This document shows, piece after piece, positions 25,601 to 38,483 of a stretch of 64,000 nt of DNA (position 1 is its first letter; each line of letters starts with the position of its first letter). The DNA is taken from contig OY718804.1 of assembly GCA_963070105.1 (NCBI GenBank), positions 3,985,317-4,049,316 on the forward strand. Direction: 5' to 3'. The translations under genes and the position numbers were made by a program. Origin of the DNA: Litomosoides sigmodontis (lineage: Eukaryota; Nematoda; Chromadorea; Rhabditida; Onchocercidae). The notes below the pieces were generated by a model. It worked only from the letters and a program-made list of their open reading frames with translations, had not been told where the DNA came from and ran no database searches.

Positions 25601-26469
25601 TATTGATCATTTCAAATGACCATACTGCTGTGTGAGTGATACCTGTGCAACAATGGTCGCTTTATCTTTCATGATGATGACCATTATGATCATAAATGCT
25701 CCAAAACACACCTGGTATTACTCGTGCAATCCTTGTTAAACGAAATATTTCACATCTAAGTTAATCGTTTAATAAAAAATTTCCAATTTTATTCGCGTGG
25801 TAGGTAATTCCTTCCTAACGTTCCTCATCCATTAGATTTATCAGGAAGATTACTGTTGTTCCGCTAATATCTCTTGCAATTCATACACTTCTGTATTTAC
25901 TGTTCCGGAATTTAAGAGCATCTACGATGTCGGATGAGAGGTTATTTCTAGCTAAAAAGCGGCAATGAAAGTGGAACCTTTACCACTGCATAACATACTT
26001 CACAATTAGTTTGAATGTGAAAAGGTGATAAGTGAAGGGAAAGAGAAAGAGAAAGAAAAAGAGAGAGAGAAAGGGTAAAGTTAGAAGTGGGAAGGGAGTG
26101 TAAAAAAGAGAGCGAGCGACAGAGTTGTGAGTGAAGTAAGCGGATTTTTTTTCTCATTTTTTAAACAATGGAAGTTCCCGTGCGAAAGTGAAATGAAGAC
26201 TGATGGATCATTTGTTCGCATGATTTTTTGATGAGGCATAATAGCTTATCATTTTAAGTAGTTCTTGAAATGCGATGATAATACTACATCGACTTAGCAG
26301 TGGTCAATTTGTTTGTTTGTTTGTTTCTTTAAAAAAATTTCATTTTCAGGTGTCGGAACTATTCTACTGCACGGAGCGTTGCATTCAAGCTGGAATCGGT
26401 TACGTGCCAATGATGTTAATTATGGCTTCCGTAGTACTATCCTTTTTGCTATTTTGCTTCTCCGAGTGA
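22690..26469 (+). CDS. Unidentified tail-anchored membrane protein, 5 exons
   Basis: I do not recognise this family. Five exons on the plus strand join in phase: 22690-22747, 23304-23442, 23605-23818, 25266-25319 and 26350-26469. They give 194 aa. The N-terminal part is soluble and cysteine-containing (SLYLECTHHLRCSETDRIRW, LRYRDYLCSEYRSSGYLL). A middle part contains a GGEMNATCGLMPSTVKPFGY stretch. Then EIRGTRKVSELFYCTERC precedes one C-terminal hydrophobic segment (MMLIMASVVLSFLLFCF) three residues from the end, the layout of a tail-anchored protein. A GCAG acceptor 31 bases upstream of the ATG suggests trans-splicing. It lies about 1 kb downstream of syx-16 on the same strand, so a downstream operon position is possible but the spacing is large. 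Weak points are the exon 2 donor (an alternative at 23520 would add 26 residues) and the exon 3 donor (reading through ends at 23896). Confidence 0.6.
23902..23953. repeat. CT-rich simple repeat in an intron
   Basis: About 50 bases of CCCTCTCT-type pyrimidine repeat within intron 3 of the tail-anchored gene, just after the alternative stop at 23896. Confidence 0.85.
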
Positions 26470-28373
26470 TGCAACTGATAAATTTGGAAGTCAAAAACAT
26501 GCATGCACAATAACTATCCGTTTCACTCTCCTCAAATCCATTCTAATTATCTCATTTCAATTTAAAAATGAGATGATAATTAGTTGAATAGAAATGCGAC
26601 ATTGTTAAGAGCTTTGTTAACAGCGGAAGTGTATTACAATTTCGCCAGTTATTGGATAAAAACGAAATAAAAAATTAAACATTTTGTTAAATATTAAATA
26701 AATCAAAAAAATATTTAATATTTGTTTTTATATTTAATATTCCAGGGGAATTATTATACTTAATGCTTCAAGAGAAATATTTAATATTTTGAGAGAATTA
26801 AAATTTTACGTTACTAAAATAAATTTTGCAATGATTGTTGCTACATCTTTGCTAGCAATGTTTTGCCTAAAATTACGGAAAATTTCGGCGAATAAATAAA
26901 TTATTCAATTAAGCTATGCGAAATTGGAGAAAATGTAAAAAATTATTCGAAATGCAACAACTTTAAGCGTAAAAACGTAAACGTGAAATGTGTGTAAAAT
27001 GCAGCAACTTGTAATTGTTCTCATAAAAAAACAAAGACAAGTTTCCCTAATTAAAGAAATATTCTTAAATTTTTTAAAATTATTTCTCCAACTGAGACGA
27101 TTGTCTCCTTCTTTTTTTCTGTCATTAAAGTTTAAGTGATTTGTTAGACAGAAAAAAAAAAGAGTGTGAAAAATAAGGAGTAATGAAAAAAGTTATTACA
27201 TCAGTTTTACTGCAAAAAAAATCAAGCAAGGAAAACATAAGTGTAAATGACTGTAATCTATCAAATAAAAATTCCACGCAGGGAATAACTTTTTCTTAAA
27301 GTAAAGATTTCCACTTTTAGAACTGTTACTTTAAACTTTATGCAAACATTAATAACGCCAGTTAAAATTAATTGGTTAATTGGCAATTACCTAATGTTCT
27401 AAGTGATTTACCGGAAGAACAGGTAGAGCGTGTGTGACGGAATCCGGAAAACTTTTCTGGTTACATTATGCTATGCAACTACTTCTTGGGATATGTGTGA
27501 TCTGTTCAGGCTGATCAATGGGAAGTAGTAGGTGTAATAAGGTCAGGTCATTTCTTAGAATTCCATATATTTCCACTATTTCAGGATTTTTTTCAGTGTT
27601 TCCTCTCCAGACTTGACATTGCTAGTTTCTCTTTTAAAAAAAACATTTTATAGACAATTTTTGGTGAAATGAAATTTTCAGACTTCTCAAATGACTAATT
27701 TAGCATTTCGGATAAGACAGAGGGCAAAGTGCTTTTTTTAATTAAATGCACTAAATATCGCTTTTAATTAATATTAGCAAAATGAAAGTATTTTTTCCAA
27801 TGAATGCGAACAGAATGTCCCATCTTCTGCACAACTCTAAGGGTCTTTTTGACATTTTATTATGCAAAATTTAATGAGACAGTACGATAGTTTCATAATG
27901 CACGTTTTTTTTCAAAAGAATTTTTAAATGTTTTAGTTAAAAAAAAAAACAATCGACGGTTTTTTTCCTTAGTGCAACATCACAACCATATTGAAGGGCA
28001 AAATTTTACAATAATTAATTGTACATTTGCTGCAGAAACTACGCGATAAACCTACAGAACAATAAAGTAATATTTCCTGGATCCATTTAAACCAGAACTT
28101 CTTCAATCAGTTAATTTCTGAAACTTCATTCTGTCAAAATTTGAAAGAAAAAGTGCTGAAAATTTTGCTACCTTAAAGTGGAATTTGGTTGAGAATGGAA
28201 TGATTAACGTGCTAAAAATTTTTTCGGCCTATTTTTGTTATGCAAATTAGGCAGGGTGTGAAGGAGTCAGCGTGACATAAAATGCTTTCGGTGTGCAGTG
28301 ACACCAGGATAATAGCAGTGGTAATAAGGCAGTAGTATTATAAGATATGAAAAAATGAAATTGTGTGCTTCGT
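26470..28373. other. Intergenic region between convergent genes
   Basis: About 1.9 kb between the tail-anchored gene (+) and the collagen (-), whose 3' ends face each other. It is very AT-rich, with clustered AAATATTTAATATT units at about 26690-26790. AATAAA at 26666-26671 lies 197 bases after the tail-anchored stop codon and is its likely poly(A) signal. No coding exon seen. Confidence 0.55.
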
Positions 28374-30836
28374 TTAACGTCTGCTACCATCTTCGAAGAA
28401 TACCCCACCGTCGATAGCACAGTACTTCGGACACACACCCCGTTCGCCAGGTTTTCCAGGTGGTCCTTGTGGACCAGGCGCACCAGGTTGACCATCAATT
28501 CCAGGCTGTCCATCAGCACCTGGCAGACCTGGTGGTCCCGGTGGTCCGGTTGCTCCATCATGTCCTGGTTGTCCTGGTCGTCCGGTCGGCCCCTGTGGTC
28601 CTTGATCACCTTAAAAAAGAAAAATCATTTTCCTCAGCCACTTCTTATTTTACTATTTTCTTTTACGCTATTAATTCAGTTTTTTCTGACACAATTTTTA
28701 GTGGAAATTGTTTATGCCACGAACCCGGTTCTCCCGGTGGACCACGCTGCAGTGGTTCATCCGGTGCATTTTGTCCTGGTTGACCGTTTGGTCCAGCAGG
28801 CCCTGGTGTACCCGGTGATCCTTGCGGTCCCTGTGGTCCCATTTCACCTGGTTGTCCATCTTGTCCTGGTGAGCCTGGTGGACCATCTGGTCCTGCATCT
28901 CCCTGCGGCCCCGGTATTCCTGGAGGTCCTGGTGGTCCAGGTGGGCACGGTTTGCATGGTGGTGGAGTAACCGGTTCACAAGGTTGTGGCGGTGGTCTAC
29001 CAGGATTACCTGGAAGACCCGGAGCGCCAGGTTTGCCTGGTTTGCCGGGTCTACCTGGTGGTCCTTTAGGTCCAGCTGGTCCAGTGATACAGCAACCTTC
29101 GCATTGAAGTGCCTGACGTGCTGTTCGGTTGTGTTCAACAATCGGAGATCGCCCTAGCCGCTCTACATCCGTCCAGGTTTCCTTTGCAGATTGCTAAAAA
29201 CAACACTATATTTAGAGTTCCAAAAAAAGATTGATAAATTTTTGCAAATCGCGACTGACTCAGCACTTTCATTAATTTCGAAAAGCATAAACAAGGTGAC
29301 AGGCAGTTAGATGATGTTTTAAAAATTTTTTGCTTTCTACCGTAAAGTCAAACATGCAATGTTATCACTATAAATAGACTAAATGAAAGATCGATGGAAT
29401 GTATGCGCACTGAGCGATCACTCTTAAAACTGCTAATTTAAAAAATGAAAAGTGAACTATATGAACTATCATCAAAAGCATTACACTGCCATCACCCTGA
29501 AAACCATGACATTTCGCTTCTTGCCATAAAAAAAATGATTTTGGAATTTGCAAAATAATTAATTCTCTAGCACTAGAATTGAGTTAGCTATTGTAGATGA
29601 AATCAGTGATTGCAATTTAAAAAAATTCGAATATCACTTTGTAAATCAAACATTTTTTCCACAAAATTTTTTCCAATTCTCTCTTGTTACACAGCAAAGT
29701 TACTGTAAAAGATGGAATGAATGAAATGAAAAATACAATTTTATCAAATGAACATATATGCAAGCGTAAAATTTGCTCTTTCACTTCAATCGAAAGGATA
29801 ACTGCGTAGCAGTGAAACTAGCAGAAAAGCAATGAATTTGCTTAAATTTCCATAAAAATTACCCTAAATTTTCTGTGTTAGAAATTTGAAAAAATTCAAA
29901 TTTATTTCTGTCCTGCTTGAAAAACAATTTTTTAAATATTTTATTCATTTAATTTAAAAAAAATAGAGAAAACTGGCATGAAATTTGCTATCGAAGAAGG
30001 AAGAGAAATGCCAATTTACGGAAACGATTAAAGTACATGCGTTGTTTGCAACGGTGTGACGATTATTGTCTAATCAGTTTTACACATCTCACGTACTTCT
30101 CAGCAACACTTTTTATCTCATTTTCTTTAGAGCGTTGTAAACTCTCTCTCTCTCTCTCTTTTTTCCTAAACAGAAATTTTTACTTGTAATTAATGAGAGA
30201 AAGCAAACACACACACACACACACACAGAATCTTTTACAAAATTACCGGTAGTGAAGGAAAACATTGGAGAATGGAAAAGCAAAGGAAGAAATTGAGTTG
30301 AATTAATGAATTAGCATAATTTCCACGCTTATTTATTACAGAATAAAATTACGCTTAGGAAGTTTGGGAAGTTTCACGGAGAGAAATGCGTGGAAGGAAG
30401 AAGGTAAGACGTTTGTTTCAGTGAAGAAGGAACGAACCTTGCAGAATGCAATTTCAGTATGCATTTGTCGCCTCACGTGATGTATGTAATTGTAAATCAT
30501 TGGAAGAGTGATGCATACCGCGAGCACGGCAACAACGCTGAACGTTACCGCGGAGTAAGCGACGAATTTGTAGGCTTTGATCCGATTCTGCACTTCCATG
30601 CTTCTCCTCGATCGGATGGCTGAGCAGCAGTCTTCGGGGGACGCTTCCTTCCTTTCCTCGTCACACGCACGCACGCTTACCAAATTTCCTCCTTGCTTTT
30701 GAGGTGTGTGACAACGACGTGTGTGATACTGATAGTGAACCGATGATGCTCCATCGTTTAAGTACCCGGTCGATCGGCTTCTATCACTCATACCACACCC
30801 CTCCTCCTCAATAATGTCTGCTTTCTCTTTTCCCAT
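28374..30836 (-). CDS. Cuticle collagen, complete, 3 exons
   Basis: Structural collagen of the nematode cuticle. Exons 30836-30438, 29193-28725 and 28609-28374 join in phase and give 367 aa. The first about 80 residues are cytosolic-type. The nematode cuticle-collagen N-terminal domain follows, with a membrane segment at about residues 92-118 ([20 protein letters not shown]) and then [19 protein letters not shown]. After it comes a dibasic RxxR processing site (RTAR), then CEGCC, two main Gly-X-Y blocks separated by a cysteine/proline interruption (PPPCKPCPP), and the C-terminal [19 protein letters not shown]. That ending is shared with ROL-6/SQT-type collagens of C. elegans. The cytosolic N-terminal region is longer than in most cuticle collagens; an internal ATG (MSDRSRS, residue 16) could be the start instead. 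Stage of expression cannot be read from the sequence. Confidence 0.93.
30205..30227. repeat. (AC)n microsatellite in a collagen intron
   Basis: About 11 AC units inside intron 1 of the collagen gene, 50 bases after a short CT array (30141-30160). Confidence 0.9.
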
Positions 30837-33281
30837 CTATCTAGCAAGCTATTGGTACTACCTGTCCCATTACCTCCCCTCCCCTCCCTTCCCCCTCAGC
30901 CATTCTCGTCCGGTCCTGTTTGAATGTCACTTTTCCCTGATCATTTCCAGTTTCACAGTATTCCAATTCCTCTTGAAACAGTTAAAATCAGCTAAGCACT
31001 CTGCGCACAAAAACAGCTATTCATCTTGCCGAAACTCCGTTCTTCTCTTCCTCTCTGATCGCACCGCTCATCTAGCCTCCTCTCCAAAGTTCAACTTATC
31101 CTCACTTACGCATAAGAAATTAGCAAAAAAAAAAAATGTACCTTCTGAAAAGATTCTCTTTTGTTCATCAAAATTTAAGCTAATTTTTCTATCTCTCTCA
31201 AAGCTTTCATTTACTCATACTATTTTCTTTCGGCCTTTTTTTTTGCTAAAAATTTTTAAAATTGAAAATAACCTTGCATTTCTCATCCACTAACTTTCGC
31301 TTCTGCTACTGCTACTCAAACGGTAACACTAATTTTATCCCAAGAAATTTGCAAAACTTTCAACAACATAGCAATGTTTGAATATTCATATCTACTACTG
31401 TAATTCAAGGATTCTTTCATTAAATTTAATTGAAGCAAATAAATGAAATGCTATAAAGCATGTTATCTTGCGTAAGTAAAAAGTTCTACAAACTTTATCC
31501 TAGCATCTAAAATTTCCCAAATACAAGGTTTAATGCTGAAAATTTAATTTCGACACAAAACTTCACGTTATACTCAAATTATTTCATTCATTTAAATTTG
31601 ACAGATATCTGAGTATTCACTCTTTCCTGGTAAAATGAGAATGCAAGCACCAGCGTTGCAGAAATTTTTTACAACACGGACGTGTGGTAATACAGAAAGG
31701 ACGTGGGAAGAGACAAAAGATCATCCCGCTAAATCAATTCTTTCCTTTCAAAATATTTTCTCCTAAAGCCATTTATTAACTTTCAAACTTATGCTTTTTT
31801 CAAGTTTGCTATTCAAGTTAATTTGAAATAACAATTGTCGCCTGAACTTGTCGGCATGCCAACAACAATTTGGCTATTTTTGCATTTTGCAACTTTCAGC
31901 ACATTAGACTGTCTTAGTCCTAGCAAGAAGTTTGATGATTTCTTAAAGGAGCAAAAAAAAATCGTCCAAGGCGGTGTTGGGAAAAAAAATTCAAAAATTT
32001 TCTTAACTTAATGCTACACAGTGATAGGTAAATTACAAGTTCCGATAGATCCCCTTCCTTTCTATTCCACACCGATAAACAGCTAAGAAGTAAATGAATA
32101 AACAAACAAAGTTTGTCTGTTTATTTATTTGTTTGATCCAAATGTGAAGTTTTTCTGATATCACTTAATCTATCAGACGTTGCATGCAATTATAATTAAA
32201 CAATTTCGGTAGTTACAGTAGGATAGAAGCGGCAGCGGTGTTTTCCTTGATTATCCTTCAAGAGGTAATGTCCTCACATCACATCAATGGTGCAATTTTT
32301 TTAATACAAAAAAATAATTTCGTAGCGCAAAATTTTTGCCGGTTAATTTTACTGTAAGAAAATAAATCTTTGCAAAGTGTGATAATAATTGTGAAAAAGA
32401 GATTGTGCTCAGTGAACGCTGCCTTTTCCAGCGCTTTTTTTTTGCATCATTCTGCGCCTTATGCGATAAGGTGTGGAAAAAAAGCAAGGCGCAATTGTCC
32501 AAACATATAACACATATTAAAGCTGATAGGATTAAAATGCTTTCTCGTCTTCCCACTGATCGTTTGTCATTTGTCATTATTCAAACGGAAGTGTTCATCG
32601 CTTTTTTTTCACCTATCAAGCTGGTAATCTCACAAACAGATTTCAACTTCTTTTTCCACACCAAACGACAGTTTCAGGAATTTTTGCATTTATTAGTTAC
32701 ACTTCTTTTCGTCCGTCGAACATTTATCAATATGGAATTTCAAATCTCGTTCTGCGCTCTGTCAGTGAAATTTATTAAATGAATTCAGTAATGTCTGCAC
32801 GAAAAAATCAAAAAGTACACAAAAATGTAATATTCGAAGTGTAAATTTAATAATTTCAATTTCAACTAGTCATTAAACCTCAGACTAATATCTTTTGACA
32901 AGCAAATCTTTTCCTCTGTTACCATTTATTTCCTGCAACGATATGGAAATTAAACGGACACTGATTGTTAAATTAATTCTTTACTTCAATAGGCAATTCT
33001 TTTAGTTTTTGCAGTTGCAGAAATTTCGTGCAATTTTTTGAAGAAAAACTTCTTTGGAAAAAAACACTGAAAATTTTGATTTCAGCAAATTTGTAAAAAC
33101 TATTATTACACATTGCAATGATAAAGCATTGATAAGATTGATAGAAGAAATTTGATTTAAAAAAAAAGCTTAGCAGGTAAATCATTGATTGCATATTATT
33201 TCTACCGTTTCATTTGCAATTGAAATTGTCAACTTGCTTATCTGTTTTAACAATTTTTGAAGGATCAGAACTCACCCTTTT
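30837..33281. other. Upstream region of the collagen gene
   Basis: About 2.4 kb of AT-rich sequence between the collagen start and the last exon of the unidentified gene further up on the same strand. The 500 bases next to the collagen are pyrimidine-rich on the plus strand. A long plus-strand frame (30814-31293) reflects that composition. No recognisable coding exon. Confidence 0.5.
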
Positions 33282-36200
33282 TTCCTGTTTTCCTCAATCG
33301 GAATAATGCTTGACGACGAACCTGGGGAATGGTCTCAACCGGAATAGCAATTGATAGGGCTTGCTAGGCGTAAAAGTATATGGTGCAATGATATGTTAAA
33401 TTCAAATCTTTCAAAATTCCGTTGATAAACATTACAGCTGTGAGAACATCGTTAATCCATCCGAAATTTAAAAATAACTTCTGAAAATTTATCGAACTGA
33501 TTGTGTACGTCGACCGCAACCTCATCATCAGCTCTTTCTATGGGATGATCCCTGGAGATTTCGTTGCAAAAGGCACGGAATGATTTTTCTTCTGGCATGA
33601 AATTTCCATCCGACAATAATTTTTACTCATTTCATCTTACCTTACAAAAATCATTTACTTTGCTAACATCACAGAGTATAAATAATGTGACAGAAGAAAT
33701 GCGAACTTTTTTTGTAAACTTCGTCACTTTAATCATTCATATTTTTTTTTCACTTTTACAAAAATTGTTAAAATAAAGAAAATAATACAAAGGAAGAATT
33801 AATTGGATATGAAAAAAATTTTTGTTATTTAACTGGAAAGATTAAAGAAAGATGTGTGATTGCTTTCTTCTCCACAAATTGTACGTTTTTTTTTTTGTAA
33901 GAATTTCTGCAAATGTCAAACTTTTCAATTCGTGCAATTTTTTCATTTACAAGTTAAACATTGTTACTTTGCTGTAGGTTTCTCGCTATCGATTCGCAGG
34001 AAGAATGGAAGTGCCGTTGCCGTTGCCGTTGCCGCTGCCGCTGTTGTTGCTAGCAAGCGGAAGAGAATTTGCTATATTCATTAAAAAGCAGTAGAGGGGA
34101 TTGAAATTGAGCAATTATAAAGCTTGTCAAATTGCACTTCAATATTGCAAGAGGTTGCAATAACGCATCCTAGCTTGAGACTTCCAAAAATTAAAAATTT
34201 TTTTCCAATTTCAACTCTGCTTACTATCTTTCCCCCTCTCCCCCCCCCCCCCCCACCTTCCTCACTCCTCCATTCATTCAATGTTTTAGGTAATATTCCC
34301 TGTCGATATTTTTTCAACAAAATATTTCTGCAACAATTTTTTTTGTGTTGTAGAAATATTTTGCTGAAAGAACAAAAAATTTTAACATTGAAAACAAGAA
34401 CACAACACCAAAAAAAATTTTAACAAAAAATTTTAATATCAAAAATTTTAATATTGAAAACAAAATTATGTACGTACGATGACCAATTGGCAGAATTGAT
34501 ATGACATAATGTTATTGTTCGTTTCCTTTTTCTCGTTGCATATTTGTTTACAACGATTTGTATACCTTCTTAATTTCATGTCACAATGAAAGCGTTTGCC
34601 GAACACTCGTCATAACTGTAATTTAATTCCTTTCAGTTGAAAAAATTTTAGCATAAAAACTTTTATTTGTTAGGTGAAAACAAATATTTATTTATTTGAA
34701 AAACGTAATTAATTAATCATTTAGGAATGTGTCCTAAGTTTTTTTTTAATTTTTAATCTTTTAATTTTATTTAATTTTTTGCATTTTTCCTCCGTGCCAA
34801 TTTTTCCACTCCTCCTTTTCCTCCTCCTCCTCCATCCTGCGCCAATGAATAATTTTTAATGCTTTTTCGTGCTCACTTTTTTTGAAATTCAATTCTTTGC
34901 ATCACTTCCTGCGAGGTCAGTGACACACAGTAATATTCAATACAATTAATTAAAGTAACAGCAAACGTTAGTAGCAATAGCAACAGCCGTAATAATAAAT
35001 AATAAACGATAAAACGCTGGCACTAACAATAATGCAAATGAGTGACAATGTTCAACTGAGCTACAGGAATGCCTCGAGTAATAGTCTAAATTTCTCCTAA
35101 CATCACATTTTCATAATTTGCTAAAATTTACAATGAAAAAAATTAGGACGCAGCGCTGCTGTTGTTACAGGCCAATTTGGTTTGTGCCTACACAATTGGT
35201 GTATATTACAGTCATATTTTTGAAATTGTAAGAATTTATAATTTCATTCAAAATTCAATGCCTCATTTAAACTACTTGCTAAGCGATTAACCAACAAAGC
35301 TATTTAGCAATAGCTTTGTTGTTGTAGCTGCAACGTTGCTTTGTTTCTTCTTTCTTCAAGCAAAATTCAATTAAATTCAAATTACTTCGCTTCGAAAAAC
35401 CTTAAAATGTGCGATATACAAGCATTGTAGATAGGGAGTTTCTTCGGTGTCTCTTTCTCGCAGGATTTGTTTGGAGTTAACAAATTCAACATTGATGATT
35501 ATCATAGGAGCACTGATAACAACAAATAATTAATGATAAAACAAGGGGCGATTAATTTTGCAAAATTAATTGGCAGTTTTTGCTCGGAAGTTTTTGCTGC
35601 TGCAAAAAGTGCCAAGTGTTGCACAATGCATCCGTTCATCGAAGCTTGTGCAATTGCGCGAAGAGATTTTGCTAAATTAGAAAAGTCTAACTTCACGGAG
35701 CTAAGGAGAAAGAAACAACGAGTTACGTTAAATGTGCAACAATTCAAAATACAACTTGCAATAGTAAGAGAGAAAATCCTAAACTTTTTTTAAAATTTCC
35801 AAATATTTCAATTAAACTGCCTAAGCTAACCATTCGTCTTTTAGAGATGGTCAGTTACATCGGTAGATGACCGTTGTCTGTTAGACGGTCGTGAATTTCT
35901 CAGCTTACTCGCTATTCACTCAACTTCAGCACTTCTCACCGGGAGGAGAAGAAGTGAAAAAAGTGAAGAAGAAGCTGAAAAAAAGCTCGTTGTAAATGAT
36001 GGTCGGCGAGTGGTCTGTCGCTGATTTGTTTTCTGTCAGTTCCGATTAGTGTCAGCGAAATGCAGCAAAATCGTCAACGTTTATCTTTTAACGTGAAAAG
36101 CTATGAGACAACGTGAAAGGCTGCAGTAAAACGATGAACTGCTAAGTGATATTTCAGGATTTATCAATCAATTAAGCAGCGAATAATTTACGATGTGAGA

Positions 36201-37636
36201 ATTGCTGTTGTGGAAGAAGTGCGAACGATTAAAAAATAAAATTTTGTATTTTTTTCCTTGTTAATTAATGAAGGATGATTTTTCGAATTTTTTTTCATCT
36301 CTTGCACATTTGAAATTTCAGATAAAAAAGAAAAGCTCAGCTAATCCTTTATGAGCTTTGTTAGACAATTTGATTTTTATTTTCATTGCGTCTTTTTTGG
36401 ATTCAAGAAATTTTCAGCAAACAAGTTTGTAATAATCAAAAGTCAATATTTCATTCATATTAATTTTCTGGTTTTTGCTGTTTTTTTTTCCTTTCATATA
36501 TTTTACACCTTCAAAGTTTTTCTCGCCCTTGCATTTCTGAGTGAATGGAATGGAACAAATGAGATGATGGAACGATGAAAATTTCCATCTGAAACTATTT
36601 CATTTTCCAAAAAGATGCTAATCGGTTCTAATCAATTTCAATTAATTTCATTTGACTGATACTTCTCTTCACGTAAATATGAAAAGTTATGGAATAGGAA
36701 AAGATTTTAACTTAGTAATTTAAGTTGTTAAAGTTCACTTGATATTTGTCGGATTTAAATGAAAAACAAAGATTATGGAAATTTGAAATATGAAAAAAAG
36801 AGATAGTCTTAGCGATATGTTAAAATCACAATCAACTCTACGGATATTTCAAGTCTGGAAAGTTGAAAGGTTAGGAAATTCCAATTATACTAATTTTATT
36901 ATCCTTAGGGACAGATACACATGCCTATAATATATATAGTACATATATATGTACGCTGGAGGGATATATATATTTGTAAATGTGACACGTTTTCTAAAAT
37001 GTGTCCCGAAATTACGCGATGAAGCCCTCATGTCTGTTCCTTCAATTAGGGTTTCGTAGAGAGAGGAGAAGACGGAAAGAGAGAGAGAGAGAGAGAGAGA
37101 TGCGGGAAATGAAAAACTTTCCTGAACCAGTTTTGTTAAGCTTTTTCCTCTTTACGTGCTAGTGTAGAAGAAAGATGTGGAAGAAACCGTCTCTCCTAAT
37201 CTCATCAATCACGTTACGTCACCTAACATCATTAATTTGGATCATCCCTTCTCTTTCATTTTTTAGCATTTCTCATCCTTTTCTGCTTCACATGAAGACA
37301 ATCTTGTCTTCACCCTAACAATTGCTCTTTTTCTCTCCAAACTCAAAGCGCCAAGAATTTGTGGATATTAAAAGTTCTTCACTAAACTGTCAATGTTTAT
37401 AATGAAAAATTACAGGCATACTTAAGGATGAGGCATATTTCAGGAAAAGGAATGAGGTGGGAAAGAAGAAACTGAATGAGATCGGAAGAATGGAAATGTT
37501 GAAATCTACTGCTTGTACTTACTGCTGTAGAAATTACTGTTACTGCTATAGCCTTAGAGGGATCATCCTTTCTCACCTGTAATAATTGGCTGCAAAATTG
37601 TTGTACGACACTGTAATTCTGTGCACAGTTCATCAT
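33282..37636 (-). CDS. Unidentified gene, dispersed exons (partial model)
   Basis: Three minus-strand pieces look coding, but I do not recognise the protein. The first is 37636 to about 37577: start MMNCAQNYSVVQQFCSQLLQ, ending at a good GTGAGA donor. The second is about 33591-33455, after a GCCAG acceptor: SFRAFCNEISRDHPIERADD, then a VHNQFDKFSE stretch. The third starts near 33367 (ALSIAIPVETIPQVRRQALF, then RLRKTGKKG) and either ends at a GTGAGT donor or runs four codons to a stop. The second and third join in phase 0 if the second uses the GTTATT donor. The first and second are out of phase, so at least one exon in the intervening 4 kb is missing, or the first exon belongs elsewhere. Codon use and charge pattern are gene-like compared with the surrounding AT-rich DNA. 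No membrane segment is visible. Confidence 0.35.
34240..34254. repeat. Poly-C tract
   Basis: Run of about 15 C bases in a pyrimidine-rich stretch, within the gap between candidate exons of the unidentified gene. Confidence 0.9.
34317..34364. repeat. Imperfect hairpin, about 20-bp arms
   Basis: CAACAAAATATTTCTGCAAC and a near reverse complement GTTGTAGAAATATTTTGCTG, with two mismatches, flank a T-rich loop. In RNA this would fold into a stem of about 20 pairs. Confidence 0.7.
35293..35320. repeat. Perfect 11-bp inverted repeat with 6-base loop
   Basis: AACAAAGCTAT and its exact reverse complement ATAGCTTTGTT are separated by TTAGCA. Confidence 0.85.
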
Positions 37637-38443
37637 TTTAAATCTTTACTGTTACATTTTAATTATGCATTATTGATTACATTCTCATTCTTCCTATTCA
37701 TTTTTTTCTTCCATTATTCCAACGGTAAAATAGAGATGAATTAGCATAAGTTGAGAATATTAACATCTTACTTATCTCTGAAATGGCTTTTTCACTGCAT
37801 CCATCGATAGGATAGAAACGTTGAGAAGGTTGGTGTATTAAGGATTTAATTGCATTTCATATTTCACCTTGAAGGGTTGCAATCCGAATTCACAACGCTT
37901 CTGCGGCTTATTGATTGGCTCAATTTAAACAGAAATATCTTATAGCCACATAAACAGATGTTTTTCTGAAAAATGCAAAAATTGTTGGAAAAAATATTTG
38001 AAGTGTTATGATTGTTTAATAATTGTTAGTTAATTCATACGATGACGGAAACTTGAAAAAATACGCCTTCCAGAAAGTAAGAAAATCAGAAATCTCCTTT
38101 CTCAGGTGTCTTCAAAAATTGGAAATAGTTTTGTTCAACCTTAACAACGGTAAATTTGCTGGTAATGTTCCGAATTTATAATTTTTTAGATAATACTAGA
38201 AATTTTTTATGAGTGGATGAACAATCATCTTACGATAGCTTTAGATGCGCAGGATTTTGTTGGTAATTTTTTTGAAAATGAAATCAACCACTTCCCGCAA
38301 AGTTAGTGTACTTATTTAGCAAATTCTACCAAGATCATCCCTTAGGTATTGTATACTTCCCAAAAGGAATCCTTTAGATTGATTATTTCAAGTGAAATGA
38401 ATTTTATCATTCTTGTAGCATGCAGTCATCTATGGTACATTTG

Positions 38444-38483
<40 letters not shown>

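Noticed and set aside
28365..29141. Long open frames overlapping the collagen in other frames and on the plus strand.
   Set aside because: They are shadows of the Gly-X-Y repeat, with the low complexity expected from reading it out of frame.
30814..31293. A 159-codon plus-strand frame rich in S, L, F and P.
   Set aside because: It follows from a pyrimidine-rich promoter region upstream of the collagen; no recognisable features.
33980..34083. A GGCAAC hexamer-like repeat that reads as Gly-Asn repeats on the minus strand.
   Set aside because: The short frame ends at a stop with no usable GT donor; treated as a simple repeat.
35502..35793. Overlapping open frames on both strands; the plus frame (86 codons) ends near a GTAAGA donor.
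   Set aside because: No acceptor, start context or partner exon could be found, so it was not called as a gene.
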